Position numbers and translations under genes: made by a program. Under the pieces are notes generated by a model. That model was not told where the DNA came from, did no database searches, and was given only the letters and a program-made list of their open reading frames with translations. Positions 51,078-64,000 of a stretch of DNA of 64,000 nt are shown in pieces. This stretch comes from Membranipora membranacea (taxonomy: Eukaryota; Bryozoa; Gymnolaemata; Cheilostomatida; Membraniporidae): positions 6,555,493 to 6,619,492 of the forward strand of contig OU612071.1 of the NCBI GenBank assembly GCA_914767715.1, written 5' to 3'. Positions within the stretch are counted from its first letter, which is position 1. Every line of letters starts with the position of its first letter.

Positions 51078-54000
51078 ATGGCCGAGTCTACCGAAAGAGA
51101 AGAAAAATTTCTGGAGTGCTCTCTCTGTTTTGAGAATGATGAGCTGAAGAGGCTGCCGTGTCATCCTGGACATATATTCTGTGTGAAATGTTTGACTAAG
51201 GATTTTGAGGTCACCAAGGTAGTCAGGTGTTCTCTATGCAGGTGAGTATTTACCTCCCTTGTTTTGTGCTTTGATGACTGATATACTCTTCAGATACCGG
51301 CTCACTATGGTTGTCATATTGAATTATGTGCACTGAGAGATTTGCTTCTAAGGGCCCTGTTAATGGTTTTTCTATGCGAAATAAAATTATCATGCATATG
51401 ACATTCTGATTGTAATACAGTCACAGTTTGTCATTGACAGTATTAACCTTTTCACAGTTTTCCATGGCATATTTGCAAAGCATTTTGCTTCTAGGCATAT
51501 TCTTTAAGTTCAAAGTGTCAATGCCAATGACTGATTAGTGTCAGATTCGGTGTTGAGATTTTTCTACACACCCAGTACATGACGTATTTCATGGCCTCAC
51601 AACAAGGATGCATTCTAGTTTTCTAGAATGCATCAGATTCTCAGTATGAGTATCAAGGGCACCTTGCCCTCCTATTTAGGGGCCGCCCAATCTGCTGTGT
51701 CTTACTGAACGGCAAGCACTTTTCAGACTAGTGTATGCATCCAATTCTATCTACCAAGTCCGATCGAATATCTTAACAGAATGCATAAAATTATACCTCA
51801 AGAGAGTCTGTTTTAAAAGCTACAGGACATATTGTTGGTCACTTCCTAAAAGAGCAGTCTTTTATTTTGTCTAACATGACCTTGATTCTATTGTAAACAA
51901 TACAAGAGCTTTTAGTTGTGAATAGAAATTCTTACACTGAGACATCACTACTAACACAGTAACGTATTCTTGTTGCCATTATGTTGCCAATTTAGTCGAT
52001 TCTGGACAAACTTACAACAGTCATACTAGAATTTCTTACATTGATTTTGACATGATTCTAGCCTTTTAATTTCTGGAAGTTTGCCAGAGAATATTGAAGG
52101 TGAATGAAAGCACTCGAAAGCTTCTCAGCGCTTTGGAAATAAAAGCAAATTGTCAGAATCATCTTAAGATTCCTTGATCGTTTTTTATCTTAAGGTCGGT
52201 GTTTGATGACGAAATTGGCTCCTTACAATCGGCCGGGGAACCTTTGGATAAGTTTCTCTGCTGTGATGTCTGTATGAGGAAAGAAGATTTACTGTAAAAT
52301 CTGTAGGAAGAAGTTCTGTACGACTCATGAGAAGGTTGGTAAAACATTGGTTGAGTGATAGTACATGAGTTGGGCTCCGCAACGAATGTCTTCAATTGCA
52401 ATTTTTCTGGGTCAATCAATCTCTTTGAACCCGGCAGTAATGTGATAATTGGTGGTTTGTTCTACAAATTTTGCCCACAAAAAACAGACAGACATATCAG
52501 ACAACAATTTAAATTAATTGAAAAAAAGGAGTGAAGAGTATTAAGCAAGAAATTTGAAAATGACAAGTTGTCCGAATGATTTTTCATTCCTAGTGGACAC
52601 CAGCAAATCATAACACGTATATCTAACAATTTTATCAAGGAATTGGCACAATAGATATCGTTGTTTAGGCTAAAGCCAGGTGTGATAGCTATATTAAGAA
52701 CACACCTTGCAGAGTTCTAGGTTATAAACATATTTTTAATGAAGCATCCCACCGCGTTTTTTCAGCACCATAATGAATCATCGGATGATCATGCCCAGTA
52801 CCAAAATGATATCAAACCCTTTTTTTTCTCAAACAAGTTTAATTTGTCCTTAAACTTAGCATTTTCATTCCATAGGCCCATAATGAATCTTTAGATGATC
52901 ACGCCCGGATCAGAATGGATGAGTATAAGAAAGAATTCAGAAAACTTGAGACCAGATACTGTCAGACACATACAGATGAACTGTACAATATAGGCTGTGA
53001 GAGATGCCACAATGTCTATTGTGAAGTATGCAACTTTTCACAGGAGATCGGAACATGTACTGATGGTTTGTTTCTCTTACTTGCATTCAAAAATTAGTAA
53101 CTCTAGATCATGAAGTTGGAGTTATGTTGGACAGGATAAGCAGGCAGACCTTAAGGATTGAGTCTCGACTCTTCACATATCATCAGGTAATCAACCTTAT
53201 CAAAACTTCAATAAGAATAAAACTTGTTATGGCCCAAGCTTCAATGTGTCAGCCATGTGGATAAGTAACTCTGCTATCTGAGAAAGATCACAAATTCCTT
53301 CAAACTCTCTCAATGATCAGGCACTAGATAAACGTTTATTTTACACTTTGATGTTGAGCCTTGTTATTCAACCATCTGATACCATACAGATATGAGGTAG
53401 AAAAAAGAAATATTTAGCAAGTTAAGCAGCAATTGGATCCCTGAAAAAGCTTTCAAAAAATTGTTACCAACAAAGTTAGAATTCCAAGGTGATCGGCTTT
53501 ATTACATAGAAATTTGAAAGTTTCCAATAAAATCTCAGTAATGATTAACCTAATAAATAATATACATAACAATTATTGAAGCAACACAACTATGATGATT
53601 CACTGTGCAAGCACATACCAGTTACTTTGTATCCCAGATAAACTTGTGTTCTCAAATTTGGTTCTGGGTTTTAGTCATAGACCTACTAATAATAAACCTA
53701 GACAGGTGACAGATAAAGAGCTTATACAGTGAGCAGTGAGGCCTATAATAACTGGAATTCCCCAATGACACAACGTTACTGTGCTGTGCGCAGTGCATGC
53801 TGCAATGAATGGTGTTACTATATGAGCGTGACTACGCTGCAATGCTTAAATAATGTATCACCGTTTACAGATATTGCTGGCTTCTAATGGTCGTATCTCA
53901 TTCAATATTTGAGCTAGAGAAAAAATTCAGAGACTATGACGTTGCTTGTTACATCACCCTCCAGATAAAATCAACTTTTAGGCATCCGTCTTCGATATCT

Positions 54001-55828
54001 CTGTCATAGTAAAACCATTCATTGCTGCGCTCACTGTGCACAACACAGCAACGTTATGTCATCGGGGAATTCCGGTTATTATAGGCCTCACTTCACTTGC
54101 GCAGGTCACCTGTCTAGGTTAATTATTAGTAGGTCTATGGTTTTAGTTAATTAGCAATTTCTCGATCAAATATTGTGTATGTATTTTGTTTTGCTGTGTT
54201 ATGTGCATATCTCATTTGATGCACAAAGACTGCGCTTCAATATAGCAGGATCCATCCAGCCAGCCATCTTGTATTTCTGTTCATTACTTATCTCCTCCTC
54301 TGACAGGTGGATGTAACTGCGAGATACAATGAGACAGAAGGGTTGATACATCAACTTATCAAAATGAAGATTCCAGCTTTCAAAAAATCAGACAATCATG
54401 TGCAACTTTCCCCAAAAGGTGAGCTGCATTCTGCTGGTCGTTATTTGACTAATACATGGTAATTTAGTACTTAGCATTTATGATATATAAATAATCGTTT
54501 AATCAATATTAACCCGTATGGCTGATTCATTTTATACACATATTTGAATCCTTTTTTTCCTAGAGAGTGAAGAAATTCAGCCTTCTATGGAGTTATCAGT
54601 TGCCAATGATGGTTTCCTTATTCAGCCCCCACCACAACAGCCCGGCCCACCCATTTCTATGCAATTGATTAAAACAGTCGAACTAGCAAATGGATACAGT
54701 GTTGTGTCTGTGACCACTGATGGAAATAGCACTTTCATAGGCTCACATTCAAATGAAGTTTATGAAATTGGTTCCAAATCAGATGAGCAGACACTTCTGT
54801 GTAATCCTGGTGGTCGTGTAGAAAGCCTCCAAATTTATGAGGATGAAGTTTATGTATGGGCAGCGGATGCGGTGCAAATCTTTAAAAAATCAGGTCTGCT
54901 TGAAAGAACCTGGAATGCCGGCAGTGATTGTGATAGTTTAAGGGTTTTGAATGGGAAGGTCGTTGTATCCATTGGAGCAGAATCATCATTGGCTGTGTAC
55001 TCCCTAACAGGGCAACTTGAAAAAAAAATCCTATGTCCAGAGATAAGCGGTGGTTACAATTCAATGGCTGTGTGTGATGATAAAACAGTGATAGTAACTG
55101 ACTTTGGCACTGGCAGCGTGTTTAGGGTCAATATAGAAAGTGGTGAGGTGCTGTGGACAACAAAGAAGATTGAGTACCCTGAAGGGGTTGTCTGCTACAG
55201 GAACCAATATGTACTTGCCTCTAGCTACTCAGCTGACACTCCGATATGGATACTTGATATCAATTCAGGTTAGCTCACCTCACACCAACTTCATGTTGTT
55301 AGTTGTCATTGGCTCTGGAATAATGATATATGCTCTGTTATCTCATTTTGATCATTCTTTGTCCGCCAACGATTTTCATTGAAAGTGTGAGTTACTGTGG
55401 TACAAATAAAGTTATTTGATGTTTGATGCGGAGGTCTATGATAACTTTACTATATTTAGTGATGTAATCAATGTCTTCCAGTGGCCTCTAGGTAACTATT
55501 GATAGAGTAGGATGTAAATTTGTGTGGAGTGTTGAAAATTCAATCAAGGTATGACAATTGCTACTTGGTAGTTTCAATTTTGAATTCCCTCCTATCAAGT
55601 TGTACTTGTAAAAACACATTCTTGTCAAATCTCGCCTCTCTTGGCTCTGTAGGTGAACTTCTGGGTAAGATGACTGGAGAAAAAGGTGATGATGACGATC
55701 ACTTTGACCTTCACATAGACGAGGATGTACTCATGGTGACTAAATACAACGGGTGCTCAATGCAATATTGTAAGCTGGATGTTGAGCAATTAGTTCATCT
55801 ATGGAGCGTTGGTGGTTCTGATCTTTGA
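51078..55828 (+). CDS. TRIM-like RING / B-box / coiled-coil / beta-propeller protein (frameshifted in B-box exon)
   Basis: Seven exons: 51078-51241, 52195-52334, 52876-53065, 53107-53186, 54307-54418, 54564-55268, 55653-55828 (TGA). Phases match except that exon 2 is one base too long: removing one T in the run near 52289 restores continuity. As written, exon 2 stops at TAA (about 52294). Exon 1 is the C3HC4 RING (ECSLC ... LPCHPGHIFCVKC ... CSLC). Exon 2 gives a B-box-like zinc finger (CCDVC ... CKIC ... FC-TH). Exon 3 gives a second Cys/His cluster (YCQTH ... CERC ... YCEVC). Exons 4-5 are coiled-coil-like. Exons 6-7 (about 290 aa) consist of repeating beta strands, as in NHL/WD or PQQ-type propellers. 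By family knowledge it would be a ubiquitin ligase with a propeller for target binding, about 521 aa. The single-base break may be a real lesion or a sequence error. Confidence 0.75.
52766..52818 (+). other. duplicate of the start of TRIM exon 3
   Basis: Preceded by a good acceptor (TTTTTTCAG) and reading HHNESSDDHAQYQND, close to AHNESLDDHARIRMD at 52876. A local tandem duplication of about 50 bases including the acceptor; it may be an alternative exon or a relic. Confidence 0.5.
53676..54139. mobile_element. 464-bp inverted-repeat element inside a TRIM intron
   Basis: Inverted ends of about 140 bases starting CATAGACCTACTAATAATAA, flanked by an exact 8-bp duplication GTTTTAGT (53668-53675 and 54140-54147). 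The termini resemble those of the 3.16-kb element at 39820 (CATAGAC ... CCTAGACAGG), so both belong to one family. It has no ORF. Confidence 0.9.
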
Positions 55829-56611
55829 ACATGTTCCCAGAAAAATCATATCACAGTGATTATATTGTTGTTACCAATTTCGTGAAACTCAAACCCTCTC
55901 TTTTTGACACTGCAAGTAAGAAAAGGACAGCTTTTATGCGGTCCGCATATAAAATGCTTTTAACAATACTTTGAGGATATATCATTATTTTTATCACCGT
56001 TTAATCGGATTTGTAATACATCATTGTTAACTCACATTATATGTATATTATATTGATACTGGAACTATTCCTTCTTAGGCAATTTACCTTAAAGTGGCAG
56101 ACAACCACAAAAGTTGTAGTTTGATATTTGATGCGTAATGATGAACTCCTTCTAAATTTCGATGTTATAGATAAATGTTAAATTTGAAAATTTTAATTAT
56201 TTCAATTAAAAACTCTCTTCCACCATTTTGTTTCGGTAACACAAATACCCGTACTCTCCAAATAAATATATTATTGGCTAAAATGATGTATAAAAGAATT
56301 TTTTTCTAGAATCAAAGCATTTATCGTTTGTTGTGTCAATATTGATATCTAAACAGGCATCTCAGTTACACAATCACCTACACAAAGAATATTATTGCTT
56401 TCAATAACAAAAATTAAGCATTTACATTGAGATTATAATAGCTTCTCAACTTAATTCAGTTTATTGCAGCCATGGGGTGGAGGGGCTATTGACTGCCCTG
56501 TGGTGCAGATCCAAAGCCTATACCTTGGATTTCTATTGTTGAATATGTGTCCTACTGGAAGAGGTTAATTGCATATTGATACGTATTTAGTGGTGCCAGT
56601 GTTGTCTTCTT
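55829..56611. other. 3' UTR and downstream of the TRIM gene
   Basis: An AATAAA poly(A) signal is at 56261-56266, about 430 bases after the stop. Nothing else recognised. Confidence 0.45.
56261..56266 (+). terminator. poly(A) signal AATAAA, TRIM gene candidate
   Basis: Canonical hexamer downstream of the TRIM stop codon at 55828, in an AT-rich stretch. Confidence 0.35.
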
Positions 56612-57671
56612 CTTTAAAGACTTAGTTTGAGGCTGTTATTTTGTATCACATCTTATTCTTTATATTTTATTCTATCATGTGAGTGATTTCCAGCTTTAAA
56701 ATCCAAATATTGAGGAATTAATGGGCCTCTCAAACTTCCAAGGTGACGGCAGTCTATCGGCATTAGGAATCAGCTGGCACACTGTGGGACGTCACAACGC
56801 GTCATACTTATTATGATATACTAATAGATAGGATGATGATCAAAATTTTCAGAGATATAGAGGGTCTCAAACCCAGGACTAAATTGCCAAGAAGGCAGCG
56901 CCGCTATGGCTGAGCTATATTGTCTACAGGAGCTGTACCTAGTGATGTGATGGGAGCCGCATTGCATGCTGGTATGAAATACCCAGGTTCGATTCCTACC
57001 TAGGTTTGAAATTTGTGTGTGATTATTAGGCCAATCCAAATTAATTTCTCGATCTAGATGAACGCCCGCCACCTTTTCAGAGCCCTGATAAAATCAAAAT
57101 ACTGCCAGACGCCAAATGGAGATTGGCTACTTATTTGTATACAAACATTGTGAAAGTACATGGTTATAACAGGCAGCCTAAAGAACTTTTAGTGCTCAGA
57201 TGGCTTGCAATGTGAGTTTGTAGCATTACATTATCAAACACTGGTGATGGCAAACTCAACCATTTAATATTTGTGCATGTTAAATGGAGAAAGAAAATAA
57301 AATAGAATTTTCATCCACTTGAGTTCAGGGTAGATAGATAAAATGAAAAACTATTTTACCTCCAGCTGTTTTGTAGGGCTAAAATATAAAATAAAAAAAC
57401 AACTCCCTCCACCTACAAATCTTCATACTGTCATCTAGATCAAGGTATTAATTTGGAGTGGTCTTAGTATAATAAATATGACGCGTTGTGACGACCCACA
57501 CGGTGTGCCCGCTGATTCCCAATGCTAATTGAAGGTGATCACCCTGGAAGTTTGAGAGCCCATAACTTCCTCAATATTTGGTGTCTAAGGCTGTAAATCG
57601 CTCACATGATAAAATAAAATATGGAGAATAAGATGTGGTACAAAATAGCAGCCTCAAACTAGGTCTTTGAA
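56612..57671. mobile_element. inverted-repeat element with tRNA-like core
   Basis: Arms of about 200 bases (56612-56825 and 57470-57671) are reverse complements, with CTTAGTTTGAGGCTG at the outer left and its near complement at the outer right. The middle contains a perfect B-box (GGTTCGATTCC, about 56988) with a weak A-box about 85 bases upstream, and a second tRNA-like segment on the minus strand around 56855-56920 (TAGCTCAG ... GGGTTTGAGACCC). It is probably a fold-back DNA element carrying a SINE. No clear target-site duplication was seen. Confidence 0.65.
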
Positions 57672-60600
57672 CTAGCTATGTCTGTATCCTTATTAAACCT
57701 GCAAAGTCGTCAAGTTCATTATACTGTTGGTTCAATTTCAATTGTGTTTGTTTTGCATCTTCTACCTTCTTACAAGCAATATGACGATATGACATATAAA
57801 ATATAAACATAACACAGAAGCTTTGCATGGGATACTGACTTGAGATCTAGTGGTCCCATTTTTTCGATTTTTCATGCTTAGTGATATTCGAGCTCTCAAT
57901 AAGGATAATTTCGATGTAATTTAGTTTTGAACACAATTAGGCCTATTGAAAGATAAGGTTTATTCAATTATTAATTTCAACCACCCTGTTCAAGCGAACA
58001 AGACAATCTGAGATTGCTGCTTCTCACTATTGAGTTATATTTCTTCCAGGTATGGAAGGGTAACTTCCTTAACATGTGTTCGGTTCTTTGGCCTTGATTG
58101 ATTACTCAGGGTAAGCTGATTTGGTAAAGTCTTGATGGCTAATGGCTAATTTACTGGCCACAGAGAATGGAATTTATTGAGAATAATTGTGCTGTATGAG
58201 GATAGCTACCAAACAATGTTACGTTCTCTAGCAGCAGACAATGTTCGCTATGATTAGGAGCAGGTGTGCAATATGCCTTTGTAATCGCCTGACTATACTC
58301 CATCAAGAGTTAACCAGGGGAAGGCAATTTCTAATTTATTCATGATCTGTACTACTCACCCTTGTAACATCTATTATTTGTCAATCTTGAATAATCTCGG
58401 CATTGAATAAGAGTGATGACAATGATTGATGGTCAAAATTACGAAATCAATGTCAAGATTAATCTTATTTTCCTATGTAGTTGAGAATTTCTGCATTTCT
58501 TCATTTCTCCATTGTTGATCATAGTCCTAAAAAAAAGCTTGCAGGTAAAAAGTCAAATGAATTTTCAGCAAAATGAGAGCAGATAACTCCAAATTTGTTC
58601 AGCCCATTGTTTTGGATATGAGTTTGAATCCAGAGGAAAAGTATATAAAAGTGGCTCAATATTGTGAGTGGCACTGGGGTGAGTTGGGGGAGTGTATTTT
58701 ACACACCCATGCAGAAAACCTCATCCAGTCAAATGAATTTAAGCTTAATAATTATACCACTTTCCCATCCATCTATCAATCCTTGACCCAGTATAACAAT
58801 ATTTTCCTTTGGGTATTGTTTGGAATCTTAAGTGTCAATATCTGTATGTCACATCATTAATTTATTATGATTTCTGCTCCCTCCTATAATGTTTACGGTG
58901 ACTCGTTTGCATTGGTCAGAGTTATATGTGTCTCAGAACTAGGACCACAGCTAATTTGGACATACAATGTTCTTTTTGCCTTTCTAAATAACTTAAATCA
59001 GTGTGTAACAAGCTACTTGTCGATGTTTTGTCAAAGAATTATATTTCAATTTAGAAATAATGTTAGTCCTAATTGCAGGCATGGTATTTAGCCGATATAT
59101 GTAGGATGCTCCCCTCTAATAAATTAATGCCAGATGGAAAAAAGGTTGCATTGCGCCGAAGGACAAAAGGCTATAATTCCAGTGTAAACTTCCTACCGGG
59201 AAGGAGATTTTGTATCATTGATGGTATTTACTAAAAACATTTCTATTTCGATAGTTTATATATTCTTCAGCGTCTCTTTCCATATTAACATCATCTATTC
59301 TAATGCAAAACAACATTAAAAGAAATGTTGAACCTAGTGCAGAACGTGTAACTTTGATGTCGATTTTGTGGAGCTCCCTGCACACAAAGCTGTCTTCAAT
59401 TTCTTCAGAGAATATAGAGCAATCTTCAATTTTAAAACTCCATCTTCATAATAAATTCTTCAAATCAACTGGACTGTGGTGTTATCTACTCATTTCTGCT
59501 TAGAAAAACCCATTTTCTTGAGTTTCGGTTCTGTTTTGATTGACTGATGAGCTTGAGTTTGTTATTGTTTAGAGTTTTGTGTCCAAAACACCTAACCTGA
59601 ATAGCTAACTCCAAATTGTTGGACTGAATTATAGTCTAAATTCTAAAATCTTATATTGATTTTTCATTTCAATTGACCAATCTTTTCTTCAACTTTAAAT
59701 CACTCAATCTTCAACCTACAGTAAAATACGCGTGGAGCCCCATTTTGTTGGTGAGAGATGATCTTCCTTATGCATGCTTAGAATTATAATTTCGAATAAG
59801 AACAACCATGCTCAAAAAGAGCGCAGTCGTATCCATAATTAATAATGTCTGAGGGTAAAAAAGATGCGCCATTATAAGCTTTATCTCCAAAAAAACGAGA
59901 TTTCAGCAGATTGTCATTTTTCTTCATTTTGTACAAGAAAGGATAATCCTTAAACATACATATATCTCATTCTAAGTTGACAACTGCCTTATTCCTATTG
60001 GTTGTGGGATGAAAGCCTTCCCATTTCCAGTAGGTTGTATGCATATTGCCAGTACACCGATCTTTCTGACTTTGGGTCACAGCCTGTGAACATAGACATT
60101 TCATTGCCCATCATACTTGCCAAGTAATCTAAATACAAAATAGGGAGATTCCAATTTTTATCAAGATCTGAAAATGTGCTCAGTCACAGACAGTGAGAAT
60201 CCAGATAAGGTACTATATTCCTGTTTGACTAGCATTAAATATGTTTCAAAGTGTTTGGTCTGAGCTTTGTTAAATTGTAGTGGACCTACCAATGGAATGG
60301 TTAAGTTTCTATTTTCCTTCACTTAAATTTAACTAGACTAGACAGTACAAAACTATTACTAAAAAATGTGTGATCTGAAAGGAAATGAAAACTTAATGTG
60401 TGCACTTGACTACCTACTTTATATTATGACCAATGACAGTCAGTGTTGTGAGTTATGAGAGGATGCTATTGGTCATTCACAATAATAGAATCTTAACAAA
60501 ACAAAATAAATAAATTTATTAGGTTTGTTTAATTTGATAATTCCTTTCAATTTTGCGTGCAAAGACCTTAACAGTAACTAGTCAACAACAAGATGTGCTT

Positions 60601-63600
60601 GGATAACTATCAAAAACTGCGATTGGACTGTTTTCTCTTAAATCTGGAGGAAATAGTGAGATTTACAAAAAGTGGGAGGTGGGTGTAAAAGTCTGGAGGG
60701 TCAAGACTATATCGGGAGACTTGGCAAGTATGTCGCCCCTATCAAGTGATGAATCTTGTATATCCAGAATGACTGCTGACATTGGAGTTTTTCAATTTTA
60801 GAATTATTGCCTACTCAGTTCATTAAGGTTATTTTGGCAAATGTTAGGCTAAAATGTTGTCTCTTATTGTTGAAATTTGGTGGCTCATTTGAAGTATAGA
60901 GTGATCACACCATCTATCTATCTGTGTAAAACATTTTAGTTTCAAACATGTGGCTAGACTGCTTCACTGAGTAAAGGTGTAGAAAGTAAATTTTTTAACA
61001 ATAGTCAAAGACAGAGTTTTTTACTCCTTTGTCAAGGTACCTGCAAGCTTTGTGTCAAAGGGAAAGTTATGTGAAGCTTGATGCCAAAAACTCCTTTCAT
61101 CTATTTGTCACAATTATAGGGTTCTGGAGAATGAACTGAATTCAAAGTTTTCGATTACAGTAAAAAATAGAATATGCAGGCTCTCCCATAAAAATTTCTT
61201 TTTGTACAGCCTTACTCCACAATTAGACTCGATGTTTTATGCTTAAATTACACCTAACTATTCTCGCCAAAATTGATAAGGTGGGTATAGCTAGGAAGGC
61301 AGTATTGTGGCTGCTTTTACAATAGGATTAACTGTTACAATCCTTGAATGATGCTGCCACAAAGTACCCTTGGTCTGTGCAGTCATTGAACCTTAATTTT
61401 ATCGAAAGGTCCTCATTTCAAATGTATCTGCGGTCCATTGTCTATACTAATGGGCTTTGGTTGGCACCCAGGTGTGCTCCGACCAGCCTGCAAACAGAGA
61501 GCAACCTGGCGCAGATATTGTGGCCTGGCCACTAAGGCAACGAATTTCGCCGCCTATGCTCCGGGATGTGGCTTGTGACAAGACATCTGATTTAAATCAA
61601 CCTTCAATTTTAATCAGATGTAATAAAGCCTTAATACATGAATATCATAAGAAGCAACAAGTCTTGAGACACGAAGATTACCCTCAGATTTTGATATTCT
61701 AATATTACATTGCCTTTAAATCCTTTTGAAAAGATAAACAAGCACAACAGCAACAAAATCTTTCCCTCTAATGAAAGACACAAAATGCAATACAACTGGT
61801 TGTTTACAATTAAGATTTCTTGGGGGATTAGAAAATTTACTCTGAGAAAACAATGTCTGTAATTGCTCTAAATGATATCTTCATCCAGCTTAGGTCTCAA
61901 ATGTACTTGGATCGTTTCAATGCACTGCGTGAAGAACTGCTTCCAATTTTGTTTGGGGGCCATCTCAGACTTGTTGTTTATTGAGGCAGCCCACCTGTTT
62001 GGCTAACCGAATCCTCACAAGTAACAACATTATAACTTGTGGCAGTATAGATACAGTCCGAGGGCACGATTTTTAAAAAATGTACAAATTCAACCGTAAC
62101 ATGAATGATTTCAATGGTTATTTCAGGACTGCAATTCCTAAATGGTGATAAATACTCCAAGGTCTTCCATACAGATACCAGGTCACTGAAAATGCAGCAG
62201 AATATTTCACAAATAATATATGTGTATTATTAGGGGTGAGCCCTCCAGACACACAGTTATCATAATCCTATACGCATCCAGCATAATCACATTAGTGTTT
62301 TTCAATAATAAAAATATTAGGATGACATTCGTGTAAAATTTAAGCTCAAACATTTGGGTGTATTTTGAAAATGCTATCATTGAACAGTATCCACTGAAAA
62401 AGCCAATTCCAAACCATTTTTCGGAACATAGAAACATACAAAGTGAGGATGGTATAGCATAAACACCTCTCCCCGAGCACCGTCTACTTGATTGTGCAAT
62501 AACTCCCGGAAGAAGGTTTACCCGGCTAGCCATGAGTGAAGTGATCGCAACCTTGTATCACTTTTTTAGAAGCATGGACCATGGTTTTGTTGAGTAAAGA
62601 GAGTGTGGATAATTGAATGTCGACAAGGTATCATGGTCGATTTCAAAAATGTAAATTTATGAGCAGCCAGCCACTAGAGCCTATTGATTCAACATAATAT
62701 GATATGATATCTTAGATGGAATATAATTGGTGTAAAAAAGCGGGGCAGACTCAATATGGGCCAATTTTTGTATCAAAACTGGGGTTTCAGGCTTGGAATA
62801 CTGGTGCGAAAATATATTTGTTCTGAGCAGGAATTACAAAATATCTAACTCTGGTTATATTAATCAAAAATTCTATCGAGGTAAAAGTGCAGATCTGACT
62901 GGCTAAAAGTGCAATACTACAAGACAAACAGAATCGGATATGGATTCTGGAAATGTCTGAATAAGTATGTAGAATGATGAAGATAAATTATTTTGAGGTA
63001 TCTAGTCATTTTGAAAGAATTTGATGGGTATCTGATGGGTCACCACAATCTATACTGAAAACTTGTATCAATCAACAGAAATAGTCTTTCGTTTAAGTTC
63101 AGTATAGCATCTCCATTGTCATTTGTATATTGCTCCACTCCTTTGATAAAAGGCAATTAAAATTTGTTCGAAACTGTACACAATGGCATAGAAACTACAA
63201 ATATATAGGCACTTTGCACTGCCTTGCGCAACATTGCCACTGCACTGATGGATGAAATAAACACCATAATGAAAAAGTAAATCGCAATTTTAAATATGTT
63301 AAAAAAATATTTCAAACATGACCTAAAAAGCTCATTTAGATAATGTGATGAACTGATGCTCCAAAAAAAAACAGATCTCTGTGAGTTACCATGTCAAATT
63401 GTAATTCTGCCCAAACAGAAAAAGATGAACTTGGAGATTTTTTGTCAGATTTGGAGTTTTTTGCAGCAAAAAATAAATGAATAGTTAGCTGATTGACTAA
63501 CGATCCAGGTGACCAAATGTGGTTATTCTGAATTAAAAACTGTAGGAAGATAGCTTTTGGAAAAGTAAGGAAGAGATAACTACAACTGAGCATTTTTGAC

Positions 63601-63689
63601 TTTAAATAACTGAGTATTGTCCTATGTAGACTCTTCTCTGATGATACATCAGCCTTGAATGAGTGATCATCTTTTTCTCTACCAACTTG
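57672..63689. other. gene-poor region
   Basis: No gene could be supported. One weak candidate exon on the plus strand (58570-58663) has an ATTTTCAG acceptor and a GTGAGT donor and reads as plausible protein (FVQPIVLDMSLNPEEKY), but no partner exon was found. The remaining open frames are short and lack recognisable motifs. Confidence 0.4.
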
Positions 63690-63834
63690 TAGGTCCAGTG
63701 ACATTTACGCTCTGATATGCCCTGATTTGCTCTGCTCGGTGTGAGGACCATTATTTTCCCTGCGGCTGTGTAGGTCAGGTGACATTTGCGCTCTGTTATG
63801 CTCTGCGCGGGTACAAGGACCCAGCTATTCCCTG
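63690..63834. repeat. tandem duplication of about 75 bp
   Basis: Two copies beginning TAGGTC and containing GTGACATTT-CGCTCTG and ending in TTCCCTG. Copies differ at about one base in six. Confidence 0.7.
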
Positions 63835-64000
63835 TAATTGTTTCGTTTTGCACTGATCAAGGTCAGCAATTGGTTACGATAAGGGTTGGCAACCCTAAAC
63901 AAAGTGTCATGTGGCACAGTTTATGTTTTCTTTACCAACCAACATTGAACTATATATTTTATTTTCGTAACATCTGAAATATTATAATCGACCTCAAACC

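Noticed and set aside
62207-62533. 108-codon minus frame
   Set aside because: No homology or domain recognised, composition typical of AT-rich non-coding DNA, no supporting splice or start context.

Overview
This is eukaryotic, intron-rich, AT-rich DNA from an animal. Evidence includes phase-1 EGF exons, a C-type lectin domain, a TRIM-like RING/B-box gene and a type-3 copper tyrosinase, all split by spliceosomal introns. The mix of fungal-like tyrosinase, species-specific TRIM proteins and Ginger transposons suggests a marine invertebrate, possibly a sponge. That assignment is inference; no rRNA or mitochondrial marker is present to prove it.

Layout. 1.2-5.8 kb (+): the 3' part of a secreted/extracellular gene with four EGF exons and a two-exon C-type lectin domain, with a small CAGGG-ended element inserted right after its stop codon. 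6-9.3 kb: gene-poor, repeats. 9.45-13.3 kb (-): a tyrosinase whose two exons are preceded, in the same reading frame and with matching splice phase, by a complete C3HC4 RING exon. This looks like a RING-tyrosinase fusion and is the most unusual object here. 13.3-20.4 kb: an array of segmental duplications carrying broken copies of that RING exon, a repeated 64-codon open frame and copies of an unrecognised signal-peptide-bearing ORF. 20.45-27.58 kb: a 7.1-kb Ginger-type DNA transposon with ~280-bp terminal inverted repeats, a broken Gypsy-like integrase, and an open OTU-protease plus F-box-like region. 27.6-38.9 kb: mostly unassigned; a chain of small minus-strand exons with consistent phases (30.6-34.4 kb) may be a gene. 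38.97-48.89 kb: an LTR retroelement without recognisable gag-pol (LARD-like), whose left LTR is interrupted by a 3.16-kb element with ~770-bp inverted repeats; the other LTR preserves the empty site. 49.2-51 kb: another mosaic of the 13-20 kb duplications. 51.08-55.83 kb (+): the parental-type TRIM gene (RING, B-boxes, coiled coil, beta-propeller-like C-terminus) with a one-base frameshift in the B-box exon and a 464-bp transposon in an intron. 56-64 kb: gene-poor, with an inverted-repeat element containing tRNA-like sequence.

The two RING loci (13 kb minus, 51 kb plus) share the RING exon, the whole first intron and the splice acceptor. They diverge seven bases into exon 2, where one continues into B-box and the other into tyrosinase. 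This suggests a TRIM 5' end was duplicated in front of a tyrosinase gene, supplying a new first exon and probably a promoter. All intron/exon calls are manual; no transcript data or database search was available.
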